DNA from: JBBRWV01 sp038248985
Lineage (GTDB): Bacteria; Planctomycetota; Phycisphaerae; WQYP01
Direction of reading: 5' to 3'
Assembly: GCA_038248985.1 (NCBI GenBank)
Contig: JBBRWV010000090.1
Span: 1-15,807 of the forward strand
Length of the DNA: 15,807 nt
Shown here: one piece after another, positions 1 to 6,286 of the stretch
Layout of the letters: the number at the start of each line of letters is the position of its first letter
How positions within the stretch are numbered: position 1 is the stretch's first letter
Notes under the pieces: generated by a model
What the model was told of the DNA's origin: nothing
The model's input: the letters and a program-made list of their open reading frames with translations, nothing else
The model's database searches: none
Position numbers and translations under genes: made by a program

Positions 1-831
1 ACACCCCACCGTCCGATCCCCCAGCACCTTCCCCCACGTCTCCGTCTCGTGCGACCCGCCCACCCGCGCCACGCACTTCACAAGCGTCCCCCGCGTCCGC
101 ACCTTCCCGCTCGCATCGATCAACTCCACCTGCACCCCCGGCCACGGGCTCAAGCCCCGTATCCGCGCACTCACCTCCCGCGCCCCTTTTGACCAATCCA
201 CCCACGCCATCTCCCGGTTCAACTTCGGAGCCCGCGTCGCCTGCAGCTTGTCCTGCGCCTCCCGCTCCACCCGCCCCGCTTCCAGCCCATCCAACACCTC
301 CGGCAACAGCGGCGCACCCAGGTCCGCCAACCGATCATGCAACTCTCCCGCCGTCTCGCTCGCCCCCACCGGCACGCTCGCCCGCGTCAGAATCTCCCCG
401 CCATCCATCACGCTCGTCACCGTAATCACCGTCACCCCCGCCTCCGCGTCCCCGTTGATCACCGCCCAATTAATCGGCGCCGCCCCCCGATACTTCGGCA
501 GCAGGCTTGAATGCAAATTGATCCCCCCAAACTTCGCCACCCCCAAAAGCTCCTCCGACAACTTCTGCCCAAACGCAATCACCACCAGGCACTCCGCCTT
601 CATTTCCCGCAACGCCCCCACCACCTCCGCACCATTCGCATTCTCCGTCCGCGTCAGCCCCAGCCCCGCATCCAACGCCCACGCGCTCACCGCCGTCGGC
701 GTCAACTTCCCACCCCGGCCCGCTGGCCGATCCGGCTGCGACACCACCTGCACAATCTCATGCCGCGACCCCGCCAATGCCCGCAACGCCGGCAACCCAA
801 ATGCACCTGCACCCAAAAACACTATCCGCAT
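1..831 (-). CDS. fmt: Methionyl-tRNA formyltransferase, 3' end cut by window edge
   Basis: Transfers a formyl group from 10-formyl-tetrahydrofolate to the amino group of Met-tRNA(fMet) for translation initiation in the cytoplasm. 277 codons are visible; the family is usually about 310 residues, so roughly 30-40 C-terminal residues lie outside the window. The N-terminal formyltransferase fold is clear: MRIVFLGAGAFGLPAL at the start, SQPDRPAGRG near residues 31-40, INLHSSLLPKYRGAAPI at 104-120 and VMDGGEIL at 141-148. The catalytic triad of the family corresponds to N105, H107 and D143, all present. The C-terminal OB-like domain begins near residue 200 (APKLNREMAWVDW, then RIRGLSPWPG). The ATG at 831-829 is preceded by GGAG about 10 bases upstream. 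No peptide deformylase gene (def), a common neighbour, is seen. Codon use is odd: Leu is TTG/CTG, Val GTG, Ala GCG, Arg CGG, and I saw no CTC or GTC codon, whereas the other genes prefer C-ending codons. The identification is firm. Confidence 0.95.
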   Translation of the reverse strand, partial: MRIVFLGAGAFGLPALRALAGSRHEIVQVVSQPDRPAGRGGKLTPTAVSAWALDAGLGLTRTENANGAEVVGALREMKAECLVVIAFGQKLSEELLGVAKFGGINLHSSLLPKYRGAAPINWAVINGDAEAGVTVITVTSVMDGGEILTRASVPVGASETAGELHDRLADLGAPLLPEVLDGLEAGRVEREAQDKLQATRAPKLNREMAWVDWSKGAREVSARIRGLSPWPGVQVELIDASGKVRTRGTLVKCVARVGGSHETETWGKVLGDRTVGC

Positions 832-871
832 CTGAGTTCCGCTCCAGCATCCGTTTCCGACCTGAAATGTT

Positions 872-877
872 ATCATA
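872..877 (-). promoter_or_regulatory. Candidate -10 element for fmt
   Basis: On the minus strand the hexamer TATGAT lies about 41 bases upstream of the fmt start, within the only AT-rich island of the gap. No good -35 sits at 16-18 bases. The nearest TTG-type hexamer, TTGTGG at 905-900, is 22 bases away, or 19 from an alternative TTATAT. This is a weak call based on composition and position. Confidence 0.25.
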
Positions 878-1171
878 TAAATTGAGAAATTGATCGCATC
901 CACAACTGCTTGTATCCATGCACCTTCTTAAAGTACCCGTGGCCTTGATTCGTTCGGAGAGGGCCGGCAGGTGAAACTCCTTGGAGATTTCGTCCTCCGC
1001 ACCTACACCCGCGGCAGCATCCCCCTCGCACGGTTCCTCAATGAACTAATGGGCCGACGCACCCCTCACCAGCCTGCTCCTCACCGCCGCCGCCACCGAC
1101 GAAAGACGATGGTGTATGATCCTGGTTTGATTCCTTGTGCAGAAATGATGGGAGCGTGGGAGGATCTTAGC

Positions 1172-1227
1172 GGGGAGAGGGAGAAGGGGAAGGGGAATGC
1201 GGAAGCTTGGAGGGAAAGAGGGAGGGG
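1172..1227. other. Homopurine/homopyrimidine tract
   Basis: The plus strand has 26 consecutive purines at 1172-1197 and 19 at 1209-1227, separated by a short mixed stretch. The tract lies just beyond the pdxA stop codon. On the pdxA transcript it would read as an unstructured C/U-rich tail. Such tracts can form triplex DNA in vitro; no function is demonstrated here. Confidence 0.5.
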
Positions 1228-1239
1228 CGAGGTGCGCGA

Positions 1240-2331
1240 TTATTTTGCATCGGTGGGGAGGTTGCGTATGCGGGCGGCGTGGGCGGCCATTCTGAGGGCG
1301 GCTTTCATGCTGCCGGGGTCGGCTTTGTTTTTGCCGACGATATCGAATGCAGTGCCGTGATCGGGGCTGGTGCGGACGATGGGGAGGCCGAGGGTCATGT
1401 TGACGCAGCCGTGGAAGTCGAGGAGTTTGACGGGGATGAGGCCCTGGTCGTGGTACATGGCGACGACGATGTCGAAATGGCCTTGGAGGGCGCGCAGGAA
1501 GATGGTGTCGCCGGGGAAGGGGCCCTGGGCGTCGATGCCGGCGGCGCGGGCCATGAGGATGGCGGGCTCGATGATGCGTTTTTCCTCATCGCCCATGGTG
1601 CCGTTTTCGCCGGCGTGGGGGTTGAGGCCGCAGACGCCGATGCGTGGTCTTTCGATGCCGAACCATTCTTTGAGGGCGGTGTTGGCGAGGTCGATGGGAT
1701 CGAAGACGGTGCCGATTTTGAAGGAGTGGCGGAGTTCGAAGAGGGGTTCGTGAATGGTGCAGAGGACGACGCGGAGACCTTTGTGGGAGACGAGTGCTGA
1801 GTGCTGAGGACTCAGTGCTGAGTTAGTGGGTGCTGAGTTGGTTGGCGGGGCGGCGAACATCATGGCCCAGCGTTTGGCCTTGGTTTTTTCGGCGAGGAGT
1901 TCGGTGTGTCCGGGCCAGCGGTCGAAGCCGGCCATTTTCCAGCTTTCTTTGCAGATGGGGGCGGTGACGAGGGCGTCGATGCGACGGGTCATGGCGGCCT
2001 TGATGGCGTCGCAGCAGAAGCGCATGGAGGCGGCACCGCCGGGTTTGGTGGCACCGCGCAGTTCGAGGATGCCGATCTCATCGTAGTCGAGGACGACGAC
2101 GTCTTGATCGTATTTTGTGCCGGTCATGAAGCGTTCGTGTTGATCGCGCCACCAGAAGGTTTCGATTTCGGCGGAGTCAGCAGTGTAGGACAGGAGTTCA
2201 TTGAGGCCGAAGATGAAGAACTGGCCGAGCTGGCGAATCTCGGGATCGGCGAGGGCCTTGATGATCACTTCGGCGCCGATACCTCCCGGGTCCCCCATCG
2301 TGATTCCGATGATGGGTTTGGCGGCGCTCAT
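1240..2331 (-). CDS. pdxA: 4-hydroxythreonine-4-phosphate dehydrogenase
   Basis: Oxidises 4-phosphohydroxy-L-threonine with NAD+, followed by decarboxylation, in the DXP-dependent pathway to pyridoxal 5'-phosphate. It is cytoplasmic and divalent-metal dependent. The protein is 363 residues against about 330 for E. coli PdxA. Visible family motifs are PIIGITMGDPGGIGAEV at the N-terminus, LVTAPICKES (121-130), PGHTELLA (140-147), LNPHAGE (236-242), AMYHDQGLIPVKLL (291-304) and RTSPDHGTAFDIVGK (320-334). The three metal-ligand histidines correspond to H142, H194 and H294. The ATG at 2331-2329 overlaps the ribE stop as ATGA, so translation is probably coupled. A longer reading frame extends upstream to 2424, but that part overlaps ribE and lacks family sequence. 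Oddity: residues about 161-184 are a Ser/Ala/Pro/Asn-rich insertion where relatives have a short loop, encoded by GTGCTGAG repeats. All catalytic landmarks flank it intact, so the enzyme may still work. Confidence 0.95.
   Translation of the reverse strand: MSAAKPIIGITMGDPGGIGAEVIIKALADPEIRQLGQFFIFGLNELLSYTADSAEIETFWWRDQHERFMTGTKYDQDVVVLDYDEIGILELRGATKPGGAASMRFCCDAIKAAMTRRIDALVTAPICKESWKMAGFDRWPGHTELLAEKTKAKRWAMMFAAPPTNSAPTNSALSPQHSALVSHKGLRVVLCTIHEPLFELRHSFKIGTVFDPIDLANTALKEWFGIERPRIGVCGLNPHAGENGTMGDEEKRIIEPAILMARAAGIDAQGPFPGDTIFLRALQGHFDIVVAMYHDQGLIPVKLLDFHGCVNMTLGLPIVRTSPDHGTAFDIVGKNKADPGSMKAALRMAAHAARIRNLPTDAK
1794..1837. repeat. Four GTGCTGAG (CTCAGCAC) repeats inside pdxA
   Basis: The octamer GTGCTGAG occurs exactly at 1794-1801, 1801-1808, 1815-1822 and 1830-1837. 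A CTGAG-GA-CTCAG inverted repeat lies at 1804-1815. The array falls within the pdxA coding frame, keeps it open, and encodes the NSA/SAL-rich insertion. I recall similar CTCAGCACT repeats as dispersed intergenic repeats in some bacterial genomes; that is recollection and unverified here. Confidence 0.85.
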
Positions 2332-3005
2332 GCGAACCCCAGCTTGTGGAGTTTCTCCAGGGTGACGGGGGCTTCGCCATTGGGGCGCTGGCCGTTGAGG
2401 GCGGCACCTTCGCCGCGGAGCCAATGCACGACCGTGCGGGCGAGGATGTCGGTTTCGATATTGACTTCATCGCCGGCGCGGAGTGTGCCGAGGGTGGAAT
2501 GGGTGAGCGTGGTCGGGATCACCGCGAGGGTAAAGGAGGCGTCATCGACGGCGGCGATGGTCATGCTGACGCCTTCGACGGCGATGCTGCCTTTGGGCAC
2601 GATCATGGCGGCGAATTCGCGGGGGAAGGTGATGGTGATGAGCCAATCGGCGGCATCCTGGCGGACGGAGCGTACCTTGCCGACGGCGTCGACATGGCCT
2701 TGGACGAAGTGCCCGCCGACGAAACTTGCGGGTTGGAGGGAGAGTTCGAGATTGATTTTATCGCCGGGGCTGCGGTGGCCGAGAGTGCTGCGGCGGAGGG
2801 TTTCGGTGACGACATCAAAGGCGGCGACGCCGGAATCAACGGATACGACGGTGAGGCAGACGCCGCTGACGCAGACGCTATCGCCGGCGCGAATTTCGCC
2901 GGCCCGCGATGATAGGTCGCCCAGTGCGACGCGCAGGCGTTTTCCCGCACCGGTATCGGTCAGTGAAACGATGGTTCCAACGCTCTGTACAATTCCCGTA
3001 AACAT
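2328..3005 (-). CDS. ribE: Riboflavin synthase, alpha chain
   Basis: Catalyses dismutation of two molecules of 6,7-dimethyl-8-ribityllumazine to riboflavin, the last step of the pathway; it acts as a cytoplasmic trimer. At 225 residues it is close to the family length of about 200-220. It starts with the hallmark MFTGIV. The two internally homologous barrel halves are plain: GDSVCVSGVCLTV and FDVVTETLRRSTLG in the first, then GGHFVQGHVD at the junction, and GSIAVEGVSMTI, IPTTLTHSTLG and VNIETDILARTV in the second. The ATG at 3005 has no obvious Shine-Dalgarno sequence. Instead a TAAGAT hexamer ends 6 bases upstream, which could mean a leaderless message. Its stop overlaps the pdxA start (ATGA), making a two-gene cofactor unit for vitamins B2 and B6. 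No other rib gene is in the window. Confidence 0.95.
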   Translation of the reverse strand: MFTGIVQSVGTIVSLTDTGAGKRLRVALGDLSSRAGEIRAGDSVCVSGVCLTVVSVDSGVAAFDVVTETLRRSTLGHRSPGDKINLELSLQPASFVGGHFVQGHVDAVGKVRSVRQDAADWLITITFPREFAAMIVPKGSIAVEGVSMTIAAVDDASFTLAVIPTTLTHSTLGTLRAGDEVNIETDILARTVVHWLRGEGAALNGQRPNGEAPVTLEKLHKLGFA

Positions 3006-3011
3006 GGGTGC

Positions 3012-3017
3012 ATCTTA
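3012..3017 (-). promoter_or_regulatory. Candidate -10 element immediately before ribE
   Basis: TAAGAT on the minus strand matches TATAAT at four of six positions and ends 6 bases before the A of the ribE ATG. Transcription would then start at or near the start codon. A GAGACT hexamer 17 bases further upstream matches TTGACA at three positions. The evidence is only suggestive. Confidence 0.25.
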
Positions 3018-3057
3018 GCGTAGGATTGCCGCGAAGTCTCTCAGGCAGGCGAGGCGG

Positions 3058-3630
3058 TCAAGGGCTGGCGACGGCGTTTTGCGGGGCGTGCTGAGCGTGC
3101 GTCCAGAGGAGCAAATTGGTCAGCAGTTGCGTAGAGGTTTCGGGCGTGTAGCCATCGATGCCCCAAGTGCCCGTGCCGAGCAGGCCGCTGGTGAGATCCA
3201 ATTCGGAGAGAAGGATTGCGGGGCGTTGGTGGATTGTGGCCGCGGCAAACGGGGGTTTCGGCCCTTCGCCATTGGCGCGTTGCATGCGGGAGAACCGCCG
3301 CACCTCCGGCGCGTTGAGCGCGAAGCCGCGAGGGTTCTCACTTATGTACAACGGATGATCGGCGGGCAATATCTCCAGCGGACTGGCGGGCGCCATTTGG
3401 GCGATGAGATACTGTGCCGACGCCGCAAAATCGCGCGATCCACCCCAGGCCTCGATCCACAACGTTCCCCCGCAGTCCACGTATTTTTGCAGGCCAACAC
3501 TACATCCTCTCCGGACACATCGCGCCATGCTCATCCCCGGAGATGTTTCGGTCCTGTGCATTTTCCAGAAAGCCACCGCGCCCGCGGCAATCCCCACGAT
3601 TACCACCACCAAACCTGTGCGTAACTTCAT
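3058..3630 (-). CDS. Membrane-anchored DUF4159-like protein
   Basis: A 190-residue protein of unknown biochemical function. Residues 1-25 (MKLRTGLVVVIVGIAAGAVA and on) form one N-terminal membrane anchor or uncleaved signal. The remainder resembles the DUF4159 domain as I remember it: KYVDCGGTLWIEAWGGS, then a DHPLY motif near the middle, RPAILLSELDLTSG, and a C-terminal segment ending in LLTNLLLWTHA. The domain is common in planctomycete and other envelope-associated proteins. The start at 3630 was chosen because GGAGGAG lies 6 bases upstream; an in-frame start at 3708 would add 26 residues without a ribosome site. The protein is shorter than many DUF4159 proteins and lacks sequence that normally precedes the KYV-GG motif. 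It follows ureF after 77 bases and precedes ribE by 52 bases, so co-transcription is possible. The family call is moderate and the function unknown. Confidence 0.65.
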   Translation of the reverse strand: MKLRTGLVVVIVGIAAGAVAFWKMHRTETSPGMSMARCVRRGCSVGLQKYVDCGGTLWIEAWGGSRDFAASAQYLIAQMAPASPLEILPADHPLYISENPRGFALNAPEVRRFSRMQRANGEGPKPPFAAATIHQRPAILLSELDLTSGLLGTGTWGIDGYTPETSTQLLTNLLLWTHAQHAPQNAVASP

Positions 3631-3655
3631 ACAGACTCCTCCAGTGTCAATCCGG

Positions 3656-3668
3656 TGGCCGATTATAA
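3656..3668 (-). promoter_or_regulatory. Candidate -10 element upstream of the DUF4159 gene
   Basis: On the minus strand GGATTATAATCGG contains a perfect TATAAT, roughly 30 bases upstream of the start at 3630. No convincing -35 is seen 16-18 bases before it. It lies between the ureF stop and this gene and could give it an independent promoter. Confidence 0.3.
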
Positions 3669-3707
3669 TCCACACCCTTACGGGAATGCGCGAAAATTTT
3701 CCCGACA

Positions 3708-4322
3708 TTACGGCCGCAAAATATCCGCGGGATGTTTATCCACGTAGCGTGTCGCCAATTCGGCGATGGTGGGCTGCACTGTTGCGAGGACCCGCTGACC
3801 TTCCACCTCGGGCAGGGGGACGACACGCACGGCGGTTTCGATCAGGCCACGGGCGATATTGAATAGGTACGTCGCGATGGCCCGCACCTGGTTGCTGGTG
3901 GTCTCGGCGACGAGCACGCCGAAGGCGACGGCGTGATGCAGTTCGCGGCGGGCGGCGAACTCATCGAGTTGCTCATGGACGACGCCGGCCCATTCCCAGC
4001 GGCGTGAGAGCGCCCAGAGGCGCTGGCCCATCTGCACGCTGGCGATGCGCATATCGGGCAACATGCGCTGCGAACTGAGGGCCTCGCACACGGGTCCGAT
4101 GGCACCGAAATCGCCCTGCCGCGAGGCGCGAAACGCGATGCCGCTGGCAATGCCGTCGAGCGGCCCGACCGCCGAATGCAGCGCTTCGTTCACCACCACG
4201 CACAACTGTTCAGGAGAGCGAATCCCGCCGCCCTTGGCCAGGGCATCAATTCCCAAGGAATGCGAATAGCCGCCCAGGGGGTGAGCGACTTCACACAACT
4301 GCACCAAGCCCAACACATTCAT
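3708..4322 (-). CDS. ureF: UreF-like urease accessory protein
   Basis: UreF works with UreD/UreH and UreG to load nickel into apo-urease. This 204-residue protein shows the all-helical UreF pattern: LVQLCEVAHPLGGYSHSLGI at the N-terminus (the family has Q-L-(A)-x-P-x-G-(G/A)-(F/Y)-(S/T)-x-S-x-G), a central Arg/Met-rich stretch ALSSQRMLPDMRIASVQMGQ, and a C-terminal helix pair with YLFNIARGLIETAVRVVPL. The ATG at 4322 is supported by GAGGTG 5 bases upstream; the open frame extends back to 4391 without a better site. The protein ends at YVDKHPADILRP and lacks the usual C-terminal tail containing an SRLFRS-like motif, which in characterised UreF helps bind UreH. No urease structural or other accessory gene is in the window. 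It may be a genuine UreF whose partners lie elsewhere, or a UreF-fold protein with another role. Confidence 0.75.
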   Translation of the reverse strand: MNVLGLVQLCEVAHPLGGYSHSLGIDALAKGGGIRSPEQLCVVVNEALHSAVGPLDGIASGIAFRASRQGDFGAIGPVCEALSSQRMLPDMRIASVQMGQRLWALSRRWEWAGVVHEQLDEFAARRELHHAVAFGVLVAETTSNQVRAIATYLFNIARGLIETAVRVVPLPEVEGQRVLATVQPTIAELATRYVDKHPADILRP

Positions 4323-4376
4323 GCGATCACCTCGTAAAACCGGTTCTCGCTTGCCATCGCCTCGGCCCTGCATGGG

Positions 4377-4382
4377 ATTATA
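4377..4382 (-). promoter_or_regulatory. Candidate -10 element for ureF
   Basis: A perfect TATAAT on the minus strand lies about 54 bases upstream of the ureF ATG, in the 132-base gap after the methyltransferase gene. The -35 position at 17 bases does not resemble TTGACA. If active it would start a ureF-DUF4159-ribE-pdxA transcript. Confidence 0.35.
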
Positions 4383-4446
4383 TCGGCACAACCGTGGCGA
4401 GGTGTGGGGAAATTGTGGTGGGCATGTCGTTGAGGGGAAGGGCGGG

Positions 4447-4473
4447 GGTTCGCGCTACCCTGCTTTGCGAACC
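4447..4473 (-). terminator. Hairpin at the 3' end of the methyltransferase gene
   Basis: GGTTCGC at 4447-4453 and GCGAACC at 4467-4473 form a perfect 7-base-pair stem around a 13-base loop. The stem can be lengthened by GGCGG/CCGCC with a bulge. It spans the methyltransferase stop codon. No T tract follows on the minus strand, so it is not a classic intrinsic terminator; it may act as a 3'-end stabiliser. Confidence 0.3.
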
Positions 4474-5288
4474 GCCAACTGCAGATGACTCGCGCAGGCC
4501 AGGGCCGACGGCTCGGCCTGCAGGCGCGTTTCCAGATCGACCAGTCGCTCCACCGCCCCTTCGAGTTCGAAAATTTTACGATTCATCCGCGCGGGGATCA
4601 CGGTTTTGCCGATACGCGAGATGATCTCGAAACCGCGTGCTTTGACCAGCGAATCGATTTGGCTGGGCGTGAACATCCGGACGTTGAAACGCTCGTTCAC
4701 GTTCTTGGTGAGCCACTCGGTGCGGCCCGTTTTGACAAAATGCCCCAAGGCCTCGAGATTGCCCGCGGCGATGAAGTGTTCGATCGCCGCCAGGTGATTG
4801 TCTACCGTAAAGACCGCCACGCCGCCGGGTTGCAGCAAGCGATGCATTTCGGACAGACATTGCGGCGGATCGCTGCAGATCGACACGACATCGCCCATGG
4901 CGGTGATCAACTCAAAATGATCCGCCGGCAGCATCCGCAGATCGACCACGTCGGCCTCCACGACGGTGGCCTTGGCGGCCTTGCCGGCGAGGTCTCCGGT
5001 GCCGGCCCACACGGCGAGTTTTTCTTTGACTTCCGTGACCATGCCGGTGGAGAGATCGACGAAGGTGGTGGGAAATCCGGCCTTGAGCAGTTTGAAGCCC
5101 CATTTGCCCGTGCCGCAGCCGAGATCGAGCACGGAGGCGGTCAGGGCCTTGGGCAGAAAGGGCTTCAAATGATTCCACGTCACCCGGTCATGAAACTCCC
5201 AATAGGCATCGTCATAGATGTTGTCGTACTTCGCCGCCACGCGGTCGTGATAGCGTTTATTGGCCGTGTTTGTGTTGTGCTTGCTCAT
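4455..5288 (-). CDS. Class I SAM-dependent methyltransferase
   Basis: A 277-residue cytoplasmic methyltransferase of unknown substrate. Motif I, SVLDLGCGTGKWG, spans residues 52-64. The acidic ribose-binding position follows in TTFVDLSTGM (74-83), and ELITAMGDVVSICSDP (126-141) matches the motif IV region. LLQPGGVAVFTVDN (151-164) is the typical post-IV strand. The N-terminal YHDRVAAKYDNIYDD is the usual substrate-cap lead-in of UbiE/COQ5-like or Methyltransf_11/25 enzymes. The C-terminal part (about 200-277) is helical and specific to this protein; its FTPSQIDSLVKARGFEII segment is common in small-molecule methyltransferases. The start at 5288 follows a TACTAT hexamer by 7 bases with no ribosome site, so the message may be leaderless. 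It is divergent from the amidase gene. The fold is certain and the substrate cannot be deduced. Confidence 0.85.
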   Translation of the reverse strand: MSKHNTNTANKRYHDRVAAKYDNIYDDAYWEFHDRVTWNHLKPFLPKALTASVLDLGCGTGKWGFKLLKAGFPTTFVDLSTGMVTEVKEKLAVWAGTGDLAGKAAKATVVEADVVDLRMLPADHFELITAMGDVVSICSDPPQCLSEMHRLLQPGGVAVFTVDNHLAAIEHFIAAGNLEALGHFVKTGRTEWLTKNVNERFNVRMFTPSQIDSLVKARGFEIISRIGKTVIPARMNRKIFELEGAVERLVDLETRLQAEPSALACASHLQLAVRKAG

Positions 5289-5295
5289 ACTTTGT

Positions 5296-5301
5296 ATAGT
5301 A
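5296..5301 (-). promoter_or_regulatory. Candidate -10 element for the minus-strand methyltransferase
   Basis: TACTAT on the minus strand ends 7 bases before the start codon, placing the predicted transcription start at the ATG itself. No Shine-Dalgarno sequence is visible. The 67-base region 5289-5355 must also carry the promoter for the divergent amidase gene, and no strong plus-strand hexamer pair is evident there. Confidence 0.35.
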
Positions 5302-5355
5302 CCAGATCATTGTGCCGATAAGCACCGATCGTGAAAATCTGACCGGAATATTTTG

Positions 5356-6198
5356 ATGTGCGACTGCTTTTACACCCCGCTTCCCGTGCTGTCCCGCCGG
5401 ACACTTCTGGGCGCGTTCGCTTGTGCCGCGACGGCCGCGCTTTTTTCCTGCAAGGATGAGCCCAAGTCACCGCGAACGCAGGCCGACAACACGACACCAC
5501 CGCAGAATCCGCAAATCGCGTCGTCGCAGCCCGGTTGGCAACCCGGCTCGCAACCCGCCGCTGTGACGGCGCAACCGGCGACGCAACAAGAGGTTCTCGG
5601 CACGCCCGATCTGGGCGCGGAAGTCTTTCCGGATAAATCCGGCGTCGCGCTCGTGCCGGTCAAAGACGCCCCGTGCATCGTCATCCCCCGCACGGATTGG
5701 ACCACCTCCAAACCCAATTTCAACCAGGTTGTACCCATGAACGGCATCGAGCGCATCACCGTGCATCACACGGCGTGGCGGTTCGAAACCGACGCGTGGA
5801 AGCCGACCACCGGCACGCTGGAGAACGTCCGCACGTTTCATTCGGGTGCCAAAGCCACCGATCGGCACTGGGCCGACATCGCCTATCATTTTGCCGTCGA
5901 CCGCGCCGGGCGGGTCTGGCAGGCGCGACCGCTGGCGTATCAGGGTGCCCACTGCAAGGGCCACAACGCGCACAACCTGGGCATCGTCCTCCTGGGCAAT
6001 TTTGAAACGCAATCTCCTTCGGCAGCGCAACTTACCGCCCTTACGTCATTCATGACGTTCGCCCGCAACCTCTATCAAATCCCCGCCAATGAAATCCACA
6101 CCCACGGCGAACTGGGGGAAACGTCCTGCCCGGGGAAGTCGCTGCAGGCGTTCATGGATCGCCTGCGCAAGAAGTGGCCAGAAGCTGACCGCTCCTGA
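5356..6198 (+). CDS. PGRP/amidase_2-family N-acetylmuramoyl-L-alanine amidase, probable Tat-exported lipoprotein
   Basis: Predicted zinc amidase that cuts the bond between N-acetylmuramic acid and L-alanine in peptidoglycan or its fragments. The 280-residue protein begins with SRRTLLGAFACAATAALFSC (residues 13-32). This has a twin-arginine motif, a hydrophobic stretch and a lipobox-like LFSC, so C32 is the likely lipid-modified residue; Phe at -2 is atypical. A Pro/Gln/Thr-rich linker runs to about residue 85. The amidase domain starts near 107: ITVHHTAW (134-141) with zinc ligand H137, DIAYHFAVDRAGRVWQAR (174-191), HNLGIVLLGNF (206-216) and THGELGETSCPG (249-260) with ligands H250 and C258. 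The eight-residue H-C spacing matches T7-lysozyme-type enzymes. A TTG at 5353 directly precedes the ATG at 5356; ATG is preferred. No strong ribosome site is seen. The function is confident; turnover, recycling and competitor-attack roles cannot be separated. Confidence 0.88.
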   Translation: MCDCFYTPLPVLSRRTLLGAFACAATAALFSCKDEPKSPRTQADNTTPPQNPQIASSQPGWQPGSQPAAVTAQPATQQEVLGTPDLGAEVFPDKSGVALVPVKDAPCIVIPRTDWTTSKPNFNQVVPMNGIERITVHHTAWRFETDAWKPTTGTLENVRTFHSGAKATDRHWADIAYHFAVDRAGRVWQARPLAYQGAHCKGHNAHNLGIVLLGNFETQSPSAAQLTALTSFMTFARNLYQIPANEIHTHGELGETSCPGKSLQAFMDRLRKKWPEADRS

Positions 6199-6234
6199 TA
6201 GGGTGGGCCATTTTCCCCCGTCCTTCCCCTTCGC

Positions 6235-6240
6235 TATAAT
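6235..6240 (+). promoter_or_regulatory. Candidate -10 element for the two-domain methyltransferase
   Basis: A perfect TATAAT ends 46 bases before the ATG at 6287. A T-rich hexamer TTTTCC at 6211-6216 lies 18 bases upstream as a poor -35. The element sits just after the amidase stop at 6198, so the next gene can be transcribed separately. Confidence 0.4.
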
Positions 6241-6286
6241 CCCGACCTCGCAAAAACTGTTCTGCATTACTGCACGGGATCACCGT

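Larger units (their letters stand above)
832..1239. other. Intergenic region without a recognisable gene
   Basis: This 408-base stretch lies between the 3' end of pdxA and the start of fmt. It holds an AT-rich patch near 868-892, unusual in this GC-rich window and a candidate fmt promoter. It also holds two uninterrupted purine runs on the plus strand, 1172-1197 (26 bases) and 1209-1227 (19 bases). A plus-strand open frame from 971 runs through it into antisense pdxA, but its product is Arg/Pro-rich, resembles no family I know and is not believable. I found no tRNA cloverleaf, no terminator hairpin with a T tract and no repeat array. Confidence 0.6.

Noticed and set aside
248..835. Plus-strand frames opposite fmt
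   Set aside because: The minus strand encodes a clear formyltransferase with catalytic residues; the plus frames are Pro/Ser/Ala shadows.
960..1030. Possible tRNA or small RNA around the GGAGATTTCGTCCTCC stem
   Set aside because: No cloverleaf with a T-arm or anticodon arm can be drawn; only a short stem is present.
971..1360. A 129-codon plus-strand frame in the pdxA-fmt gap
   Set aside because: The product is Arg-rich with no family resemblance, and its last third overlaps pdxA antisense.
2332..2424. Upstream extension of pdxA by 31 residues
   Set aside because: It lies inside ribE, has Arg/Pro-rich sequence unlike PdxA, and the ATGA overlap start fits the family N-terminus exactly.
1906..3018. 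A 370-codon plus-strand frame across pdxA and ribE
   Set aside because: Antisense to two certain enzymes; no domain is recognisable.
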